Notes: generated by a model from the letters alone, not told the origin. A DNA stretch of 64,000 nucleotides from Nitrobacter winogradskyi Nb-255 (GCF_000012725.1 NC_007406.1:3004001-3068000), one strand, 5' to 3'; numbered from the stretch's first letter, positions 9,309 through 19,052 are shown. Translations and numbers: made by a program.

Positions 9309-10964
9309 AGCCCCGGGCTTGAGCGGCGTGGAGATCTGCATCGTGCGATCTCTCTCGGTCAAGTCCACCACGGTATCTATGGGAGCGGCGAGTTCATAGA
9401 CGTAACTCACCTCGGTGAAGTATCGCTTGGAAATTCCGCCCAGCGCTTCCGGCGCAACGCGGTCCAGCAGGATGATGCCGAAATCGCTGTCCTCGCGTCG
9501 GGTCGCCGCACTGGTATTGAATTCTTCCCACCTAAAGCGAAACAGCGCCTCTTCCCCCTCGCCCTCGACTTCCCAGTTCACCACAATATGCGGATGCTTG
9601 CCGACCAGCGAAAGTCCCTCGTCGGAATGCGACGCCAGTTCAAAGAACAGCAATGACAGGCTTTGGGCCGCCCGCGCGCTGACCGTGATATCAGGACCAT
9701 GGATCGCGATGCGGTCGACATGAGGGATGGCGCGGGCTTCGAACAGTCCCCTCAGCTTGACCCCCTGCCACTGGCTCTCGCTGAGCAGAGAAACCACGTT
9801 CGACATGGCATGGATCCGGCCGATCAGCAATTCGCGGGCGACTTCGATGTCGGAGCCGTGCCGCAGCGTACGCGTGACGATCGATTGAATCACCGCAAGA
9901 ATGTTTTTGACACGGTGATTGAGTTCATCGATGACGGCGGTCAACCGCCGCTCGAAGCCGATCCGAACCTGAATTTCCCGGCTCAGCCGCAAATTGTTAT
10001 AGGCGACATATCCGAACAGGCCGCAAATGATGCTGGTCAGCGCAAGACCGATCGCGGCCACCACCGCGGCCAGTTTCTGCGCGCGATGCGAGGCGTTGGT
10101 TTTCGCGTAGTAGCCCAGCGACCAGTCCCTACCACCGAAGGTCACCGTCCGAAACACCGGCGGAGCGGGATCAGCCGTCTGTCCGGGACGCGAAGTGACA
10201 TCACCGCTGTCGTCGGCGACCAATTCCAGAGCGGGGTTGCGCGGATCTTTCAGCACGACGGAAAACAGCGACAGTTCGTCGTTGGTCAGCATCAGCGACG
10301 CCAGCTTGTAGGAAAAGGTAATGAAGCCGGCCGCGGTCCCGCTATTCTCCTGGAACACCGGCGTTGCGATGACCAGCCCGATCGGCCCGTCCCTATCCAT
10401 CAGATTGAGCGGATCGGACACGACGGAAGTCTTGGTCTGCATCGCTCGGGCGAACATCGGCCCCAGGATCGGATGCTGATCGAGCGAGCGGCCGGGGAAT
10501 GCGGAGGTTTGCGCATTTTGCGGTTCGACATCCATGATCACGTCGATCGGCTTGTCGAGCGACGACAGATCACGCGAGGCGTCGTCAAAACTTCTGATCT
10601 GCGGATTTGGAAAGCCAGCGTTGGCGAGGGCATCACGAGCCTGCGGAAATTCGCCGGACTCAAGGCGCGCGACCCAGGCGGCGAGGACGAAATCGGTCTC
10701 AAAGGCATAGATGGAGGCTCGCAACGGGTGGAGCATGTTGGCCTGCATCGCCGAAGGTGACCGAAACAGCCCCGAGGCGACCCGCGCCAAAAGCTCCCGC
10801 TGGATGAGACGCTCCTGAACCAGGCTGGCATGAACGTCGATCGCGCGCGACAGCGCAATCCTGTCGATCGCCAGTTCCTGATCATGAGCCCGCCACGCCG
10901 CCAGACCGGAAAGAAAAATCCCGATGACTGCGACAAAGCCAATGACAAAACCCAGCCGAACCAC
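9306..10964 (-). CDS. Membrane sensor kinase of the HWE/HisKA_2 type with a CHASE-like sensor
   Basis: Start uncertain: the GTG at 10962-10964 gives 552 residues beginning VVRLGFVIGFV, right at transmembrane helix 1; an in-frame TTG at 11096 would add 44 unlikely residues. After TM1 (about residues 4-24) comes a ~270-residue periplasmic CHASE-like sensor, TM2 (about 300-322), and an H box ELNHRVKNILAVIQ with His 350. The ATPase part is odd: where the N box of this class reads HELATNAxKYG, this protein has FELASHSDEGL, with His 446 where Asn should be, and no clear GxGxG. Next to phyR-nepR-ecfG it probably feeds the general stress response, perhaps as a PhyR-specific kinase, phosphatase or pseudokinase. 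Confidence 0.8.
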   Translation of the reverse strand: MVRLGFVIGFVAVIGIFLSGLAAWRAHDQELAIDRIALSRAIDVHASLVQERLIQRELLARVASGLFRSPSAMQANMLHPLRASIYAFETDFVLAAWVARLESGEFPQARDALANAGFPNPQIRSFDDASRDLSSLDKPIDVIMDVEPQNAQTSAFPGRSLDQHPILGPMFARAMQTKTSVVSDPLNLMDRDGPIGLVIATPVFQENSGTAAGFITFSYKLASLMLTNDELSLFSVVLKDPRNPALELVADDSGDVTSRPGQTADPAPPVFRTVTFGGRDWSLGYYAKTNASHRAQKLAAVVAAIGLALTSIICGLFGYVAYNNLRLSREIQVRIGFERRLTAVIDELNHRVKNILAVIQSIVTRTLRHGSDIEVARELLIGRIHAMSNVVSLLSESQWQGVKLRGLFEARAIPHVDRIAIHGPDITVSARAAQSLSLLFFELASHSDEGLSLVGKHPHIVVNWEVEGEGEEALFRFRWEEFNTSAATRREDSDFGIILLDRVAPEALGGISKRYFTEVSYVYELAAPIDTVVDLTERDRTMQISTPLKPGA

Positions 10965-11392
10965 GCGCCCTACCCGGAAATCACGAGAATAAAACCATTC
11001 GCAACACTGGCTGGCCTTACCATGAACAGCAGCGCCCCCGCGACGATGCACCACATCAATCGTGCCGCGCCAGCCTGGTTCCGCCACCAGGTACAAAAGC
11101 CGGGAACGATCGTTAACGGAGTCCGGCCAAGTGATCTTTCAGCGCACACGGATAAAAGATTCAGCCGCGAGCATTCGCCTGCGGCCATGCGCCGCTCATC
11201 GCGTTTTCGCGCGAAGCATGTCTTCAGGCTCGATTCGTAAGACCGGGGCCCGTTCGTGAAGAAAACGCGTCAGATCGATACGACAGAGCCTGACTCCTGC
11301 GTCCGTCAGAAGGGAAATGGCTGCTACCGCGAGGCCCCCTGGGACTCGAGCCTGGATCCTGTCGACGGCTGCTTCTACCTGGCGCAGCGGGA
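10965..11392. other. 428-base gap, no supported gene; decayed repeat at 11245-11315
   Basis: Short frames here lack ribosome binding sites and family resemblance. At 11245-11275 the sequence CCGTTCGTGAAGAAAACGCG is a half copy of repeat family A. A decayed family D hairpin follows (CTGACTCCTGCGTCCGTCAG, about 11290-11309). Confidence 0.5.
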
Positions 11393-12661
11393 TCAAGCCA
11401 GCAGCCGCGTATCGTCGTGCCCTGCCACCCGAACCGTCCGCACGGCGCCGGGCGTGTCTCCCGTCATTGCGACCGGCACGAAATGCTCGGTGCGGCCCTG
11501 CGTGCCGCTTTCGATCAGCACCCGGCGCGTCGCACCGACCTCCGCCGCAAGCCGCCGCCGCAGCGCGGCGCCCGCCGCCGCCCGTAACCGCCCGGCCCGA
11601 TTCCTGACCACCTCAGCCGCGACCGGCGGCATCCGCGCCGCAGGCGTTCCCGGACGCGACGAATAGGGAAAGACATGCAGGAAGGTGAGATCACATTCGG
11701 CAACGAGATCCAGCGACCGCGCGAACATGTCATCGGTCTCGGTGGGAAAGCCGGCGATGATGTCGGCGCCGAAGGCTGTGTCCGGCCTCAACCGCCGCAC
11801 CTGCGCGCAGAAATCGATGGCATCACGGCGCGCGTGCCGCCGCTTCATCCGCTTCAGGATCATGTCATCCCCGGATTGCAGCGACAGATGCAAATGCGGC
11901 ATCAGCCGCTCCTCGTTCGCGATCGCGTCCATCAGATCGCGATCCACCTCGATCGAATCGATCGACGAGATGCGAAGCCGCCTCATCTCCGGCACCTGCC
12001 GCAAGATCTGCCTGACCAGCCCGCCCAGTCGCGGCCCGCCCGGAAGATCGGCGCCATAACTTGTGAGATCGACACCGGTCAGCACGATCTCGGCATAACC
12101 GGTTTCAGTGAGCACGCGAACCTGATCGACCACGGCGTCCATCGGCATCGAGCGCGAGTTGCCGCGTCCGAAGGGGATGATGCAGAAGGTGCAGCGATGA
12201 TCGCAGCCGTTCTGCACCTGAACAAACGCGCGCGGCAGTCCGCCCTGAAAGCCATCGACGAGATGCGGCGCCATCTCGGTCACCGCCATGATGTCGGCGA
12301 CCGCGATCTTCTTCTCCGCCGCGATCGTCACATCCGGCGCAGCGAAAGCGGCCCGCGCGGCGCGCCACGCTTCGCCCCGCATCTTCTCATCGTTGCCGAT
12401 CACGCGATCGACCTCGGCCATCTGCGCGAACATCGCCGGCTCGATCTGCGCGGCGCATCCGGTGACGACGATGCGCGCATCGGGCCGCGCGCGCTTCAGG
12501 CGACGGATCGATTGCCGCGCCTGCGCCACCGCCTCATTGGTCACGGCGCAACTGTTGACGATGACGACATCCTCAAGGCCGGCCGCTTCCGCGTTGCGAC
12601 GGATGACCTCGGATTCGAAGGCATTGAGCCGGCAGCCGAAAGTGATGACGTCGACCGGCAT
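11393..12661 (-). CDS. mtaB: tRNA t6A37 methylthiotransferase MtaB
   Basis: 422-residue radical SAM methylthiotransferase that adds a methylthio group to N6-threonylcarbamoyladenosine at position 37 of tRNAs reading ANN codons. The N-terminal UPF0004 domain has its cluster cysteines in FGCRLNAFES, NSCAVTNEA and VTGCAAQ. The radical SAM motif is CDHRCTFCIIPFGRG (CxxxCxxC). A C-terminal TRAM-like region follows. The ATG at 12659-12661 overlaps the dapF stop by one base (TGATG), so the two are co-translated. Confidence 0.93.
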   Translation of the reverse strand: MPVDVITFGCRLNAFESEVIRRNAEAAGLEDVVIVNSCAVTNEAVAQARQSIRRLKRARPDARIVVTGCAAQIEPAMFAQMAEVDRVIGNDEKMRGEAWRAARAAFAAPDVTIAAEKKIAVADIMAVTEMAPHLVDGFQGGLPRAFVQVQNGCDHRCTFCIIPFGRGNSRSMPMDAVVDQVRVLTETGYAEIVLTGVDLTSYGADLPGGPRLGGLVRQILRQVPEMRRLRISSIDSIEVDRDLMDAIANEERLMPHLHLSLQSGDDMILKRMKRRHARRDAIDFCAQVRRLRPDTAFGADIIAGFPTETDDMFARSLDLVAECDLTFLHVFPYSSRPGTPAARMPPVAAEVVRNRAGRLRAAAGAALRRRLAAEVGATRRVLIESGTQGRTEHFVPVAMTGDTPGAVRTVRVAGHDDTRLLA

Positions 12662-13533
12662 CAGGCCACCGACGCGAACAGCGCCGGATCGAAGGCGCCC
12701 TCATACTCGAATATGGCCGGACCGGTCATCAGCACATGATCGTCGCGCTCGCGCCATTCAATGGTCAGGCTGCCGCCGGGAAGCGTCATATGAACGATGC
12801 GCTCGACCCGCTTGAGCCGCGCCGCCGCCACCGCCGTCGCGCAGGCCGCCGAGCCGCAAGCCTTGGTCAGGCCCGCGCCGCGTTCCCAGGTCCGCATCGT
12901 GATGTGATCGCGATCGACGATATGGGCCAGCGTGATGTTGGCGCGCTCGGGAAACACCGGATGGTTCTCCAGCAGCGGCCCGAAACGGGCGAGATCGTAG
13001 GCATGGATGTCGTCAACCCAGAAGATGGCGTGGGGATTGCCCATGCTGACAACGGACGGCGAATGCAGCACGGGGGCGTCGATCGGCCCGACCTGGAGTT
13101 CGATATAGCGGGTATCGCGGAATTCCTCGGCCAGCGGAATATCCTTCCAGCCGAACTTCGGCGATCCCATGTCAACGCTGTAAAGACCGGGCGCGGAGCC
13201 TCGCCAGCAGTTCAAAAGCCCCGCGCGCGTCTCGAAGGTCAGCGCGGTCTTGTCTGTCGCCTCGAAGATCTGTCGCGCGACGCAGCGCATGCCGTTGCCG
13301 CACGCATTGGCTTCCGAACCATCGTTATTGTAGATCCGAACGAAGGCTTCGGTGCCCGGAGTGCGCGGGGGCTGCAGAACCATCAACTGATCATAGGGCA
13401 CGCCGCCGGGCGATGCGACAGCACGAGCCTCCCCGGCCGTGACCGTGGCAGGATTGTCGCGAAGATCGACAACGACGATCTCGTTGCCGATGCCGTTCAT
13501 CTTGCTGAAAGCGTGATTTGCGAGCACACTCAT
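12661..13533 (-). CDS. dapF: Diaminopimelate epimerase
   Basis: Interconverts LL- and meso-diaminopimelate for lysine and peptidoglycan synthesis. 290 residues from the ATG at 13531-13533 ([20 protein letters not shown]), which fits the family start; a longer frame upstream does not. The two catalytic cysteines sit in NACGNGMRC and [11 protein letters not shown]. It lies directly upstream of mtaB with a one-base overlap, an arrangement usual in alphaproteobacteria. Confidence 0.95.
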   Translation of the reverse strand: MSVLANHAFSKMNGIGNEIVVVDLRDNPATVTAGEARAVASPGGVPYDQLMVLQPPRTPGTEAFVRIYNNDGSEANACGNGMRCVARQIFEATDKTALTFETRAGLLNCWRGSAPGLYSVDMGSPKFGWKDIPLAEEFRDTRYIELQVGPIDAPVLHSPSVVSMGNPHAIFWVDDIHAYDLARFGPLLENHPVFPERANITLAHIVDRDHITMRTWERGAGLTKACGSAACATAVAAARLKRVERIVHMTLPGGSLTIEWRERDDHVLMTGPAIFEYEGAFDPALFASVA

Positions 13534-13810
13534 CGGTTCCAGTTTCCGGATCAACCCCCGGCTCCATCTCACCCGCGTTATATGGTGGCGCACGGTTGTT
13601 GACCAGCGCCACAACTCCCGTGATCAATTCACGCAAGTCCGCCGCAAGCGCCCCATGCCCGCCACGATGCGGCATGACATATCGGTCTTGTTCTGTCATG
13701 GGACGAACGCCAGAGTCGCGTATTCAGCACCTTCATCCCTCCACCTGCACCAGCGGCCAAGGACCGGGTCTCGCGGACATCGGTCAGCACGACCAGGGAG
13801 ACCCTCCTCG

Positions 13811-14539
13811 ATGAACCGCCTTCGCTTCTTTTTCCCCCTCGGGATAGCCGCCATATCGGGGGTCATGCTGCTGGGGCTATCCGCCTTGCTGGCCGAAACG
13901 CCGCCTGCGACGCCTCCCGGCGCGACGGCGCCCGCTGCCGAGGCTCCGCCAGCCGCGCCGGCCCCGCCCGGAACGACCGCCCCCGCCACGCCGACTCCGC
14001 CCCCGGCCGAGGTGCAGACACCGGAAAACCCGACCGCGGAAGCCCCCAAGCCGCCGGCGACCGCACCCGTGCAAACGGCCGACCCCTTCGGCGAGGAACA
14101 CACCCTGACCCCGAAGACCGTCCTGTCACTGCGAAACACCGCCACCTGGGACACCGCCTTCGAAACGCTGATCGATTCGTTCAAGTCGCTCGCGGCCCTG
14201 CTGGACAAGCGGGGCGTCAAGCCCGCCGGCAACATGATGATCGTCTATACCTCGACGGACGATAACGGCTTCTCGTTTCTGGCCGAAATCCCGGTCGATC
14301 AGGAGATCAAGGACCTGCCCAAGAACATGAGCATGGGTAAATCACCGGAGGGCAAGGCGCTGAAGTTTGTACATCGCGGCTCCTATGACAACATGGACAA
14401 CACCTATGAGGCGATCACAAACACCCTCGACGACAGGAAGCTTGAAGCCAAGGATACCTTCATCGAGGAATATACGACCGATCCCCTGAAGACCGAGGAA
14501 GACAGCCTGGTCATCGATGTCTATGTCCCGCTGAAATGA
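13811..14539 (+). CDS. Exported protein with Pro/Ala-rich linker and GyrI-like ligand-binding domain
   Basis: 242 residues from the ATG at 13811. The N-terminal helix FFFPLGIAAISGVMLLGLSALLA is a signal peptide or anchor. It is followed by a ~70-residue Pro/Ala/Thr-rich linker, then a C-terminal ~150-residue domain (from about TLTPKTVLSLRNTATWDTAF) resembling the GyrI-like/AraC effector-binding fold, ending SLVIDVYVPLK. Such domains bind small hydrophobic ligands. An extracytoplasmic version suggests a periplasmic binding role; the ligand is unknown. The stop overlaps the first in-frame ATG of the next gene. Confidence 0.72.
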   Translation: MNRLRFFFPLGIAAISGVMLLGLSALLAETPPATPPGATAPAAEAPPAAPAPPGTTAPATPTPPPAEVQTPENPTAEAPKPPATAPVQTADPFGEEHTLTPKTVLSLRNTATWDTAFETLIDSFKSLAALLDKRGVKPAGNMMIVYTSTDDNGFSFLAEIPVDQEIKDLPKNMSMGKSPEGKALKFVHRGSYDNMDNTYEAITNTLDDRKLEAKDTFIEEYTTDPLKTEEDSLVIDVYVPLK

Positions 14540-15258
14540 GAACCGTCATGCAGAACCGGATCCCGCTCGCCATCGCCATCGCCATCGCCACCACCACCGC
14601 CTTGATCCCGCTGGCCGCGCAAGCCGATACGCCGCCGCCAATGATCTCGGTAACCGGCGAGGCCACGATCTCCACGCCGCCTGACCTTGCCCAGATCGAA
14701 GCAGGCGTCACGACCGACGCCAAGACGGCGCGCGAAGCGTCCGAAGCCAACAATGCCGCCATGAGCAAGGTGCTGGCCGCGCTGAAAAGCGCCGGCATCC
14801 CCGAGAAGGACTTTCAGACGTCGCGGCTATCGCTGCAGCCGCAATATACCAATCCGAATCGCTCAAGCCCCAGCGTCCTCTCCGGCTACCGCGCCACCAA
14901 CCGGGTCGCCGTCAAGCTGCGCGACATCAGCAAACTCGCCGGGGTGATCGATACGGTGACCGCCGCCGGCGCCAACGACATCGGCGGCATCAATTTCGCG
15001 GTCTCCAACGCATCGAAGCTGCTCGACGACGCCCGCGCCGAGGCGGTCGCCGACGCGCGGCGCAAGGCTGAAATCTACGCCAAGGCGGCAGGCGTCTCGC
15101 TCGGCGCGCCGCTCAGCATTTCGGAGCACGGGAGCTCTGCGCCGGTCATGTATCGCCGCGCCGCGATGCCGATGGCCGCGGAGGCCGCCATCGCGCCCGG
15201 CGAGGAAACGCTTCGCGTGACGGTCGGCATCTCCTGGGAGATCAAGGCCGCGCCATAA
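14536..15258 (+). CDS. SIMPL (DUF541) domain periplasmic protein
   Basis: 240 residues. The signal peptide is about residues 1-31, ending AAQA; an alternative ATG at 14548 would trim four residues. The mature part begins ISVTGEATISTPPDLAQIEAGV, the SIMPL-family start, and contains the SGYRATNRVAVKLRDISKL and DDARAEAVADARRKAEIYA segments typical of the family. These proteins are periplasmic or outer-membrane associated with poorly defined roles in oxidative stress. It overlaps the stop of the upstream exported protein by ATGA, so the pair is co-translated. Confidence 0.85.
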   Translation: MRTVMQNRIPLAIAIAIATTTALIPLAAQADTPPPMISVTGEATISTPPDLAQIEAGVTTDAKTAREASEANNAAMSKVLAALKSAGIPEKDFQTSRLSLQPQYTNPNRSSPSVLSGYRATNRVAVKLRDISKLAGVIDTVTAAGANDIGGINFAVSNASKLLDDARAEAVADARRKAEIYAKAAGVSLGAPLSISEHGSSAPVMYRRAAMPMAAEAAIAPGEETLRVTVGISWEIKAAP

Positions 15259-15319
15259 AGCGCGGCCCGCCGATCGGCTTGACTCGGGCGGGCCAGTGCC
15301 TGTAAATCCGCCCGAATTC

Positions 15320-15339
15320 TCGAAAAGACTTCTTTTCGA
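15320..15339. repeat. Short inverted repeat before ffh
   Basis: TCGAAAAGA (15320-15328) and TCTTTTCGA (15331-15339) are a perfect 9-base inverted repeat with a two-base gap, 115 bases before ffh. It could be an operator or a hairpin; nothing decides. Confidence 0.5.
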
Positions 15340-15453
15340 CCCGCCGACCGGCCGCAGGGGCCGGAGGTCAACGCCCGACAGCGCTGTGCGCCCTCGGGCG
15401 CAAACGTGTTTTGGGTTTAGGTCTCACGGACCCTCGGAAGACAGGAACGGCTC

Positions 15454-17004
15454 ATGTTCGACAATCTGTCGGAACGGCTCGGCGGCATTCTCGATCGGCT
15501 GACGCGGCGCGGCGCGCTGACGGAAGCCGATGTCGACGCCGCCATGCGCGAGGTTCGCCGGGCGCTGCTGGAAGCCGACGTCTCGCTCGACGTGGTGCGC
15601 AGCTTTACCGACAAGGTCCGCGAACAGGCGATCGGCGCCACCGTCGTCAAATCCGTGACGCCGGGCCAGATGGTGGTGAAGATCGTTCATGACGAACTGA
15701 TCGCCACGCTCGGCTCCGACGGACAGACCATCGAACTCAACGCCGTGCCGCCGGTCATCATCATGATGGTCGGCCTGCAGGGCTCGGGCAAGACCACCAC
15801 GACCGCGAAACTGGCGCGGCGGCTGACCGAGCGGGACAAGCGCAAGGTCCTGATGGCCTCGCTCGACATCTATCGTCCGGCAGCGATGGAGCAGCTCGCG
15901 GTGCTCGGGCGCGATCTGGACATCAAGACGCTGCCGATCGTCGCCGGGCAGAAACCGGAGCAGATCGCGCGCCGCGCGCTGGAGGCCGGTAAGCTCGGCG
16001 GCTACGACGTGGTGCTGCTCGACACCGCCGGCCGCACCACGCTCGACGAAGACATGATGTCCGAGGCGGCGAGCATCAAAACCGCCGCCCACCCGCATGA
16101 GGTGCTGCTGGTCGCGGATTCGCTGACCGGCCAGGACGCGGTCAATCTCGCGCGGTCGTTCGATGAGCGCGTCGGCCTCACCGGAATCGTGCTGACCCGC
16201 GTCGACGGCGACGGCCGCGGCGGCGCCGCGCTGTCGATGCGCCAGGTCACCGGCAAGCCGATCAAGCTGATCGGCACCGGCGAGAAGACCGACGCGCTGG
16301 AGGATTTCCACCCCTCCCGTATCGCCGGCCGTATCCTCGGCATGGGCGACGTGGTCTCGCTGGTCGAGAAAGCCTCCGCCAACATCGACGCCGAAAAAGC
16401 CGCGCGCACCACCGAAAGGATGCGCAAGGGCCAGTTCGACCTCAACGACCTGCGCGAACAGTTGCTGCAGATGTCCAAAATGGGCGGCATCTCCGGCCTG
16501 ATGGGCATGATGCCCGGCGTCTCCAAGATGAAGAACCAGATCGCCGCGGCCGGCCTCGACGACAGGATCATCAAGCGCCAGGTCGCCGTGATCGACTCGA
16601 TGACGCGGCAGGAACGCAAGCATCCCGAAATCCTGAAAGCCAGCCGCAAGCGGCGCATCGCCGCCGGCGCGGGCCAGAAGGTCGAGGAGATCAACAAGCT
16701 CCTCAAGATGCATCGCAGCATGGCCGACATGATGAAGATGATGGGTGCCGGCAAGCGCGGCCCCTTCGCCGGCATCGCGCAGGCCATGGGATTTGGAGGG
16801 GGCATGCCCAGCGCCGAACAGATGAAGGCGCTCGCGGACAAAATGCCGAAAGGCGCCGATGGCCTGCCGCAACTGCCGAAGGATCTGCCGGCCGGATTAC
16901 GCGGCGGCCTGCCGAATCTTCCCGGCCTCACCGGACTGACGGGCAAACCGACTCTGCCCGGTCTTGGTAAGCCAGGTCTCGGCTTTCCCCGGAAGAAGAA
17001 ATGA
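15454..17004 (+). CDS. ffh: Signal recognition particle protein Ffh (SRP54)
   Basis: 516-residue GTPase that binds signal sequences and 4.5S RNA to target nascent membrane proteins. The NG domain has P-loop GLQGSGKTTTTAKLA at about residues 106-120, DTAGR and TRVDGDGRGG. The M domain is Met-rich (GLMGMMPGVSKMK, MHRSMADMMKMMGAGKRG), with a Gly/Pro-rich tail to about residue 516. It heads the cluster ffh-rpsP-rimM-trmD-rplS, the classic order. Confidence 0.97.
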   Translation: MFDNLSERLGGILDRLTRRGALTEADVDAAMREVRRALLEADVSLDVVRSFTDKVREQAIGATVVKSVTPGQMVVKIVHDELIATLGSDGQTIELNAVPPVIIMMVGLQGSGKTTTTAKLARRLTERDKRKVLMASLDIYRPAAMEQLAVLGRDLDIKTLPIVAGQKPEQIARRALEAGKLGGYDVVLLDTAGRTTLDEDMMSEAASIKTAAHPHEVLLVADSLTGQDAVNLARSFDERVGLTGIVLTRVDGDGRGGAALSMRQVTGKPIKLIGTGEKTDALEDFHPSRIAGRILGMGDVVSLVEKASANIDAEKAARTTERMRKGQFDLNDLREQLLQMSKMGGISGLMGMMPGVSKMKNQIAAAGLDDRIIKRQVAVIDSMTRQERKHPEILKASRKRRIAAGAGQKVEEINKLLKMHRSMADMMKMMGAGKRGPFAGIAQAMGFGGGMPSAEQMKALADKMPKGADGLPQLPKDLPAGLRGGLPNLPGLTGLTGKPTLPGLGKPGLGFPRKKK

Positions 17005-17082
17005 AACGAACGGCCTCACACATTTCGCCACTGATTTAACGACACAACGAACTCATCAGACAGATCCAAGAAGGAGAACCTT

Positions 17083-17415
17083 ATGCCCGTCGTGATCCGC
17101 CTTGCCCGTGCCGGCACCAAGAAGCGCCCGGTCTACCATGTCGTCGCCGCCGATTCCCGCTATCCGCGCGACGGCCGTTTCATCGAGCGGCTCGGCCACT
17201 TCAATCCGCTGATGCCGAAGGACAATGCCGACCGCCTCAAGCTCGACCTCGACAAGGTCAAGGCCTGGCTCGCCAAGGGCGCGCAGCCGTCCGACCGCGT
17301 CGCCCGTTTCCTCGATGCCGCCGGCGTCAAGAAGCGCACACCGCGCAACAATCCCGTGAAGGCTGTGCCGCGCAAGGAGCGCAAGGCGCAGGCCGAAGCC
17401 GCCGCGAAGTCCTGA
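17083..17415 (+). CDS. rpsP: 30S ribosomal protein S16
   Basis: 110 residues starting [20 protein letters not shown] after a strong AAGGAGAA site. S16 assembles early into the 30S subunit. It shows the family stretch [12 protein letters not shown] and ends with a Lys/Ala-rich tail longer than in E. coli, as usual for alphaproteobacteria. Gap of 78 bases after ffh; rimM follows by 12 bases. Confidence 0.97.
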
Positions 17416-17427
17416 GGCTAAGGCGGC

Positions 17428-17949
17428 ATGACGGCGCGCGTCTGCGTCGCCCGGATCGGCGCCGCGCATGGCCTGCGCGGCGAGGTGCGGCTGTGGACGT
17501 TCACCGAGGACCCGATGTCGGTGACGCGATACGGCCCGCTCTCGACAAAGGATGGCGCGCGTCAACTCGAAGTGTCGCACGCGCGCGCGGCCAGCGATCA
17601 CCTCATCGCAACGCTCACCGGCGTGACTACGCGCGAGGAGGCTGAGCGGCTCAATGGCACGGAACTCTACGTCGCGCGCGACAAGTTGCCCGAGACGGAC
17701 GAAGGCGAATTCTACCACGCCGACCTGATCGGCCTGGCCGCATTTGATGCGGCGGGCACGGCGCTCGGAACGGTCGCCGCCATTCACAATTTCGGCGCCG
17801 GCGACATCATTGAGATCGCGCCGGCGCGCGGCCCGACCCTGATGCTGCCGTTCACCGACGCCGTGGTGCCCATCGTCGACATCGCAGGCGGACGCGTGGT
17901 GATCGAGGCGCCCGCAGAAATCGACGGCGAGGAGCCGAACTCCGTTTAG
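17428..17949 (+). CDS. rimM: Ribosome maturation factor RimM
   Basis: 173 residues from the ATG at 17428 (AAGGCGG upstream). It has the N-terminal RimM barrel ([19 protein letters not shown]) and the C-terminal PRC barrel ([14 protein letters not shown]). Acts in 30S maturation with S16 and S19. It lies in the rpsP operon; a repeat of about 107 bases separates it from trmD. Confidence 0.95.
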   Translation: MTARVCVARIGAAHGLRGEVRLWTFTEDPMSVTRYGPLSTKDGARQLEVSHARAASDHLIATLTGVTTREEAERLNGTELYVARDKLPETDEGEFYHADLIGLAAFDAAGTALGTVAAIHNFGAGDIIEIAPARGPTLMLPFTDAVVPIVDIAGGRVVIEAPAEIDGEEPNSV

Positions 17950-17982
17950 CCGGTGCGGGTACTCTTCCTGGCTCTTCGTGAG

Positions 17983-18089
17983 GCTCGGGCTTGTCCCGGA
18001 CACCCACGTCTGTCTTCTCTATGACAAAGACGTAGATGGCCGGGACGCCTGCACAAAGAAGCGCTTCGCGCTTAAGCCCGGCCATGACA
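17983..18089. repeat. Extragenic palindromic element between rimM and trmD (family R)
   Basis: Contains GGCTCGGGCTTGTCCCGG, CACCCACGTCTGTCTTCTCT, GACGTAGATGGCCGGGACGC and closes AAGCCCGGCCATGACA. This is the well known kind of 'cccggccatgac' repeat seen in many Bradyrhizobium-group genomes. It sits inside an operon of translation genes and separates trmD from rimM by 163 bases. Confidence 0.75.
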
Positions 18090-18112
18090 GCTATTCAGCC
18101 AAGAGCTTATCG

Positions 18113-18832
18113 ATGACCTGGCGCGCGACCGTCCTGACCCTGTTTCCCGAGATGTTTCCGGGGCCGCTCGGCATCAGCCTCGCCGGAAAGGCGCTGGCGG
18201 CCCGCTTATGGGCGCTGGACATCCGCGACATCCGGAACTCCGCCACCGACCGCCACCGCAGCGTCGATGACACCCCGGCGGGCGGCGGTCCCGGCATGGT
18301 GCTGCGCGCCGACGTGCTGGCCAGGGCCATCGATGCCGCAGAGACGCCTCCGGGCGCACCGCTCCTCCTGATGAGTCCGCGCGGTCGGCCATTGACCCAG
18401 TCGCGGGTGGCGGAACTTGCCGCCGGTCCCGGACCGTTGATTGTCTGCGGACGTTTTGAGGGGGTCGACCAGCGGATCATCGACGCTCGCGGGCTCGATG
18501 AGATCTCGATCGGAGATTATGTGCTGTCGGGGGGTGAAATCGCGGCGATGGCGCTGATCGACGCCTGCGTCCGGCTTCTGCCGGGGGTGATGGGCAAGGC
18601 CGAATCGGGCGAGGATGAAAGCTTCTCGCACGGGCTTCTGGAATATCCCCAATACACGCGCCCGCAGGAATTCGAGGGCCGGGTGATCCCGGACATTCTG
18701 CTGTCCGGCGACCATGCCAAGGTGGCCGGCTGGCGAAGGGCCGAGGCGGAAGCCTTGACGCAGGAGCGCCGTCCGGACCTGTGGGCGGCAAGGGCCACTC
18801 AAAATCCGCCAGAACGCAAGACAAACGGGTGA
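18113..18832 (+). CDS. trmD: tRNA (guanine-N1)-methyltransferase TrmD
   Basis: 239 residues from the ATG at 18113 ([17 protein letters not shown]). A longer open frame upstream comes from the repeat and is not family sequence. Methylates G37 of tRNAs to prevent frameshifting. SPOUT motifs are visible: [35 protein letters not shown] and [13 protein letters not shown] (deep trefoil knot). Followed by a decayed repeat at 18876-18921 and then rplS. Confidence 0.96.
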   Translation: MTWRATVLTLFPEMFPGPLGISLAGKALAARLWALDIRDIRNSATDRHRSVDDTPAGGGPGMVLRADVLARAIDAAETPPGAPLLLMSPRGRPLTQSRVAELAAGPGPLIVCGRFEGVDQRIIDARGLDEISIGDYVLSGGEIAAMALIDACVRLLPGVMGKAESGEDESFSHGLLEYPQYTRPQEFEGRVIPDILLSGDHAKVAGWRRAEAEALTQERRPDLWAARATQNPPERKTNG

Positions 18833-18875
18833 CAACGCGGCGGCTTTGACGTATAGGGAGCCCAAATCCGCGCAG

Positions 18876-18921
18876 CGAGCATTTCCAGGCAAAGTGGAAT
18901 CCGGTTCGCCGCTGGAAAACT
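18876..18921. repeat. Extragenic palindrome (family E/A hybrid) between trmD and rplS
   Basis: GAGCATTTCCAGGCAAAGTG ... CCGGTTCGCCGCTGGAAAAC, related to the copies at 4965 and 40112. The outer arms have diverged. Confidence 0.6.
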
Positions 18922-19052
18922 CTCTACCTGACTGAGTTGCGCGTATTCATTCCGCAGAAACGGTATCCCCTTTTGCGGCATGCGCGCCACTGGACATATG
19001 AATTCCGCGCAGCCCCCTCAAACGGCCGGGCGCGCCGCCGATGGAGATTGCA

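Noticed and set aside
11196-11396. 66-codon minus-strand frame just after mtaB
   Set aside because: Spans decayed family A/D repeats and has no ribosome binding site or family resemblance.
11675-12739. A 354-codon plus-strand frame across mtaB
   Set aside because: Antisense to mtaB with radical SAM motifs on the other strand; no plausible start or domain.
15424-16872. A 482-codon minus-strand frame across ffh
   Set aside because: Antisense shadow of ffh; low-complexity His/Arg/Asp composition and no motif.
17983-18112. Riboswitch or leader before trmD
   Set aside because: The sequence is the known type of extragenic repeat in this group of bacteria, not a ligand-binding RNA fold I can recognise.
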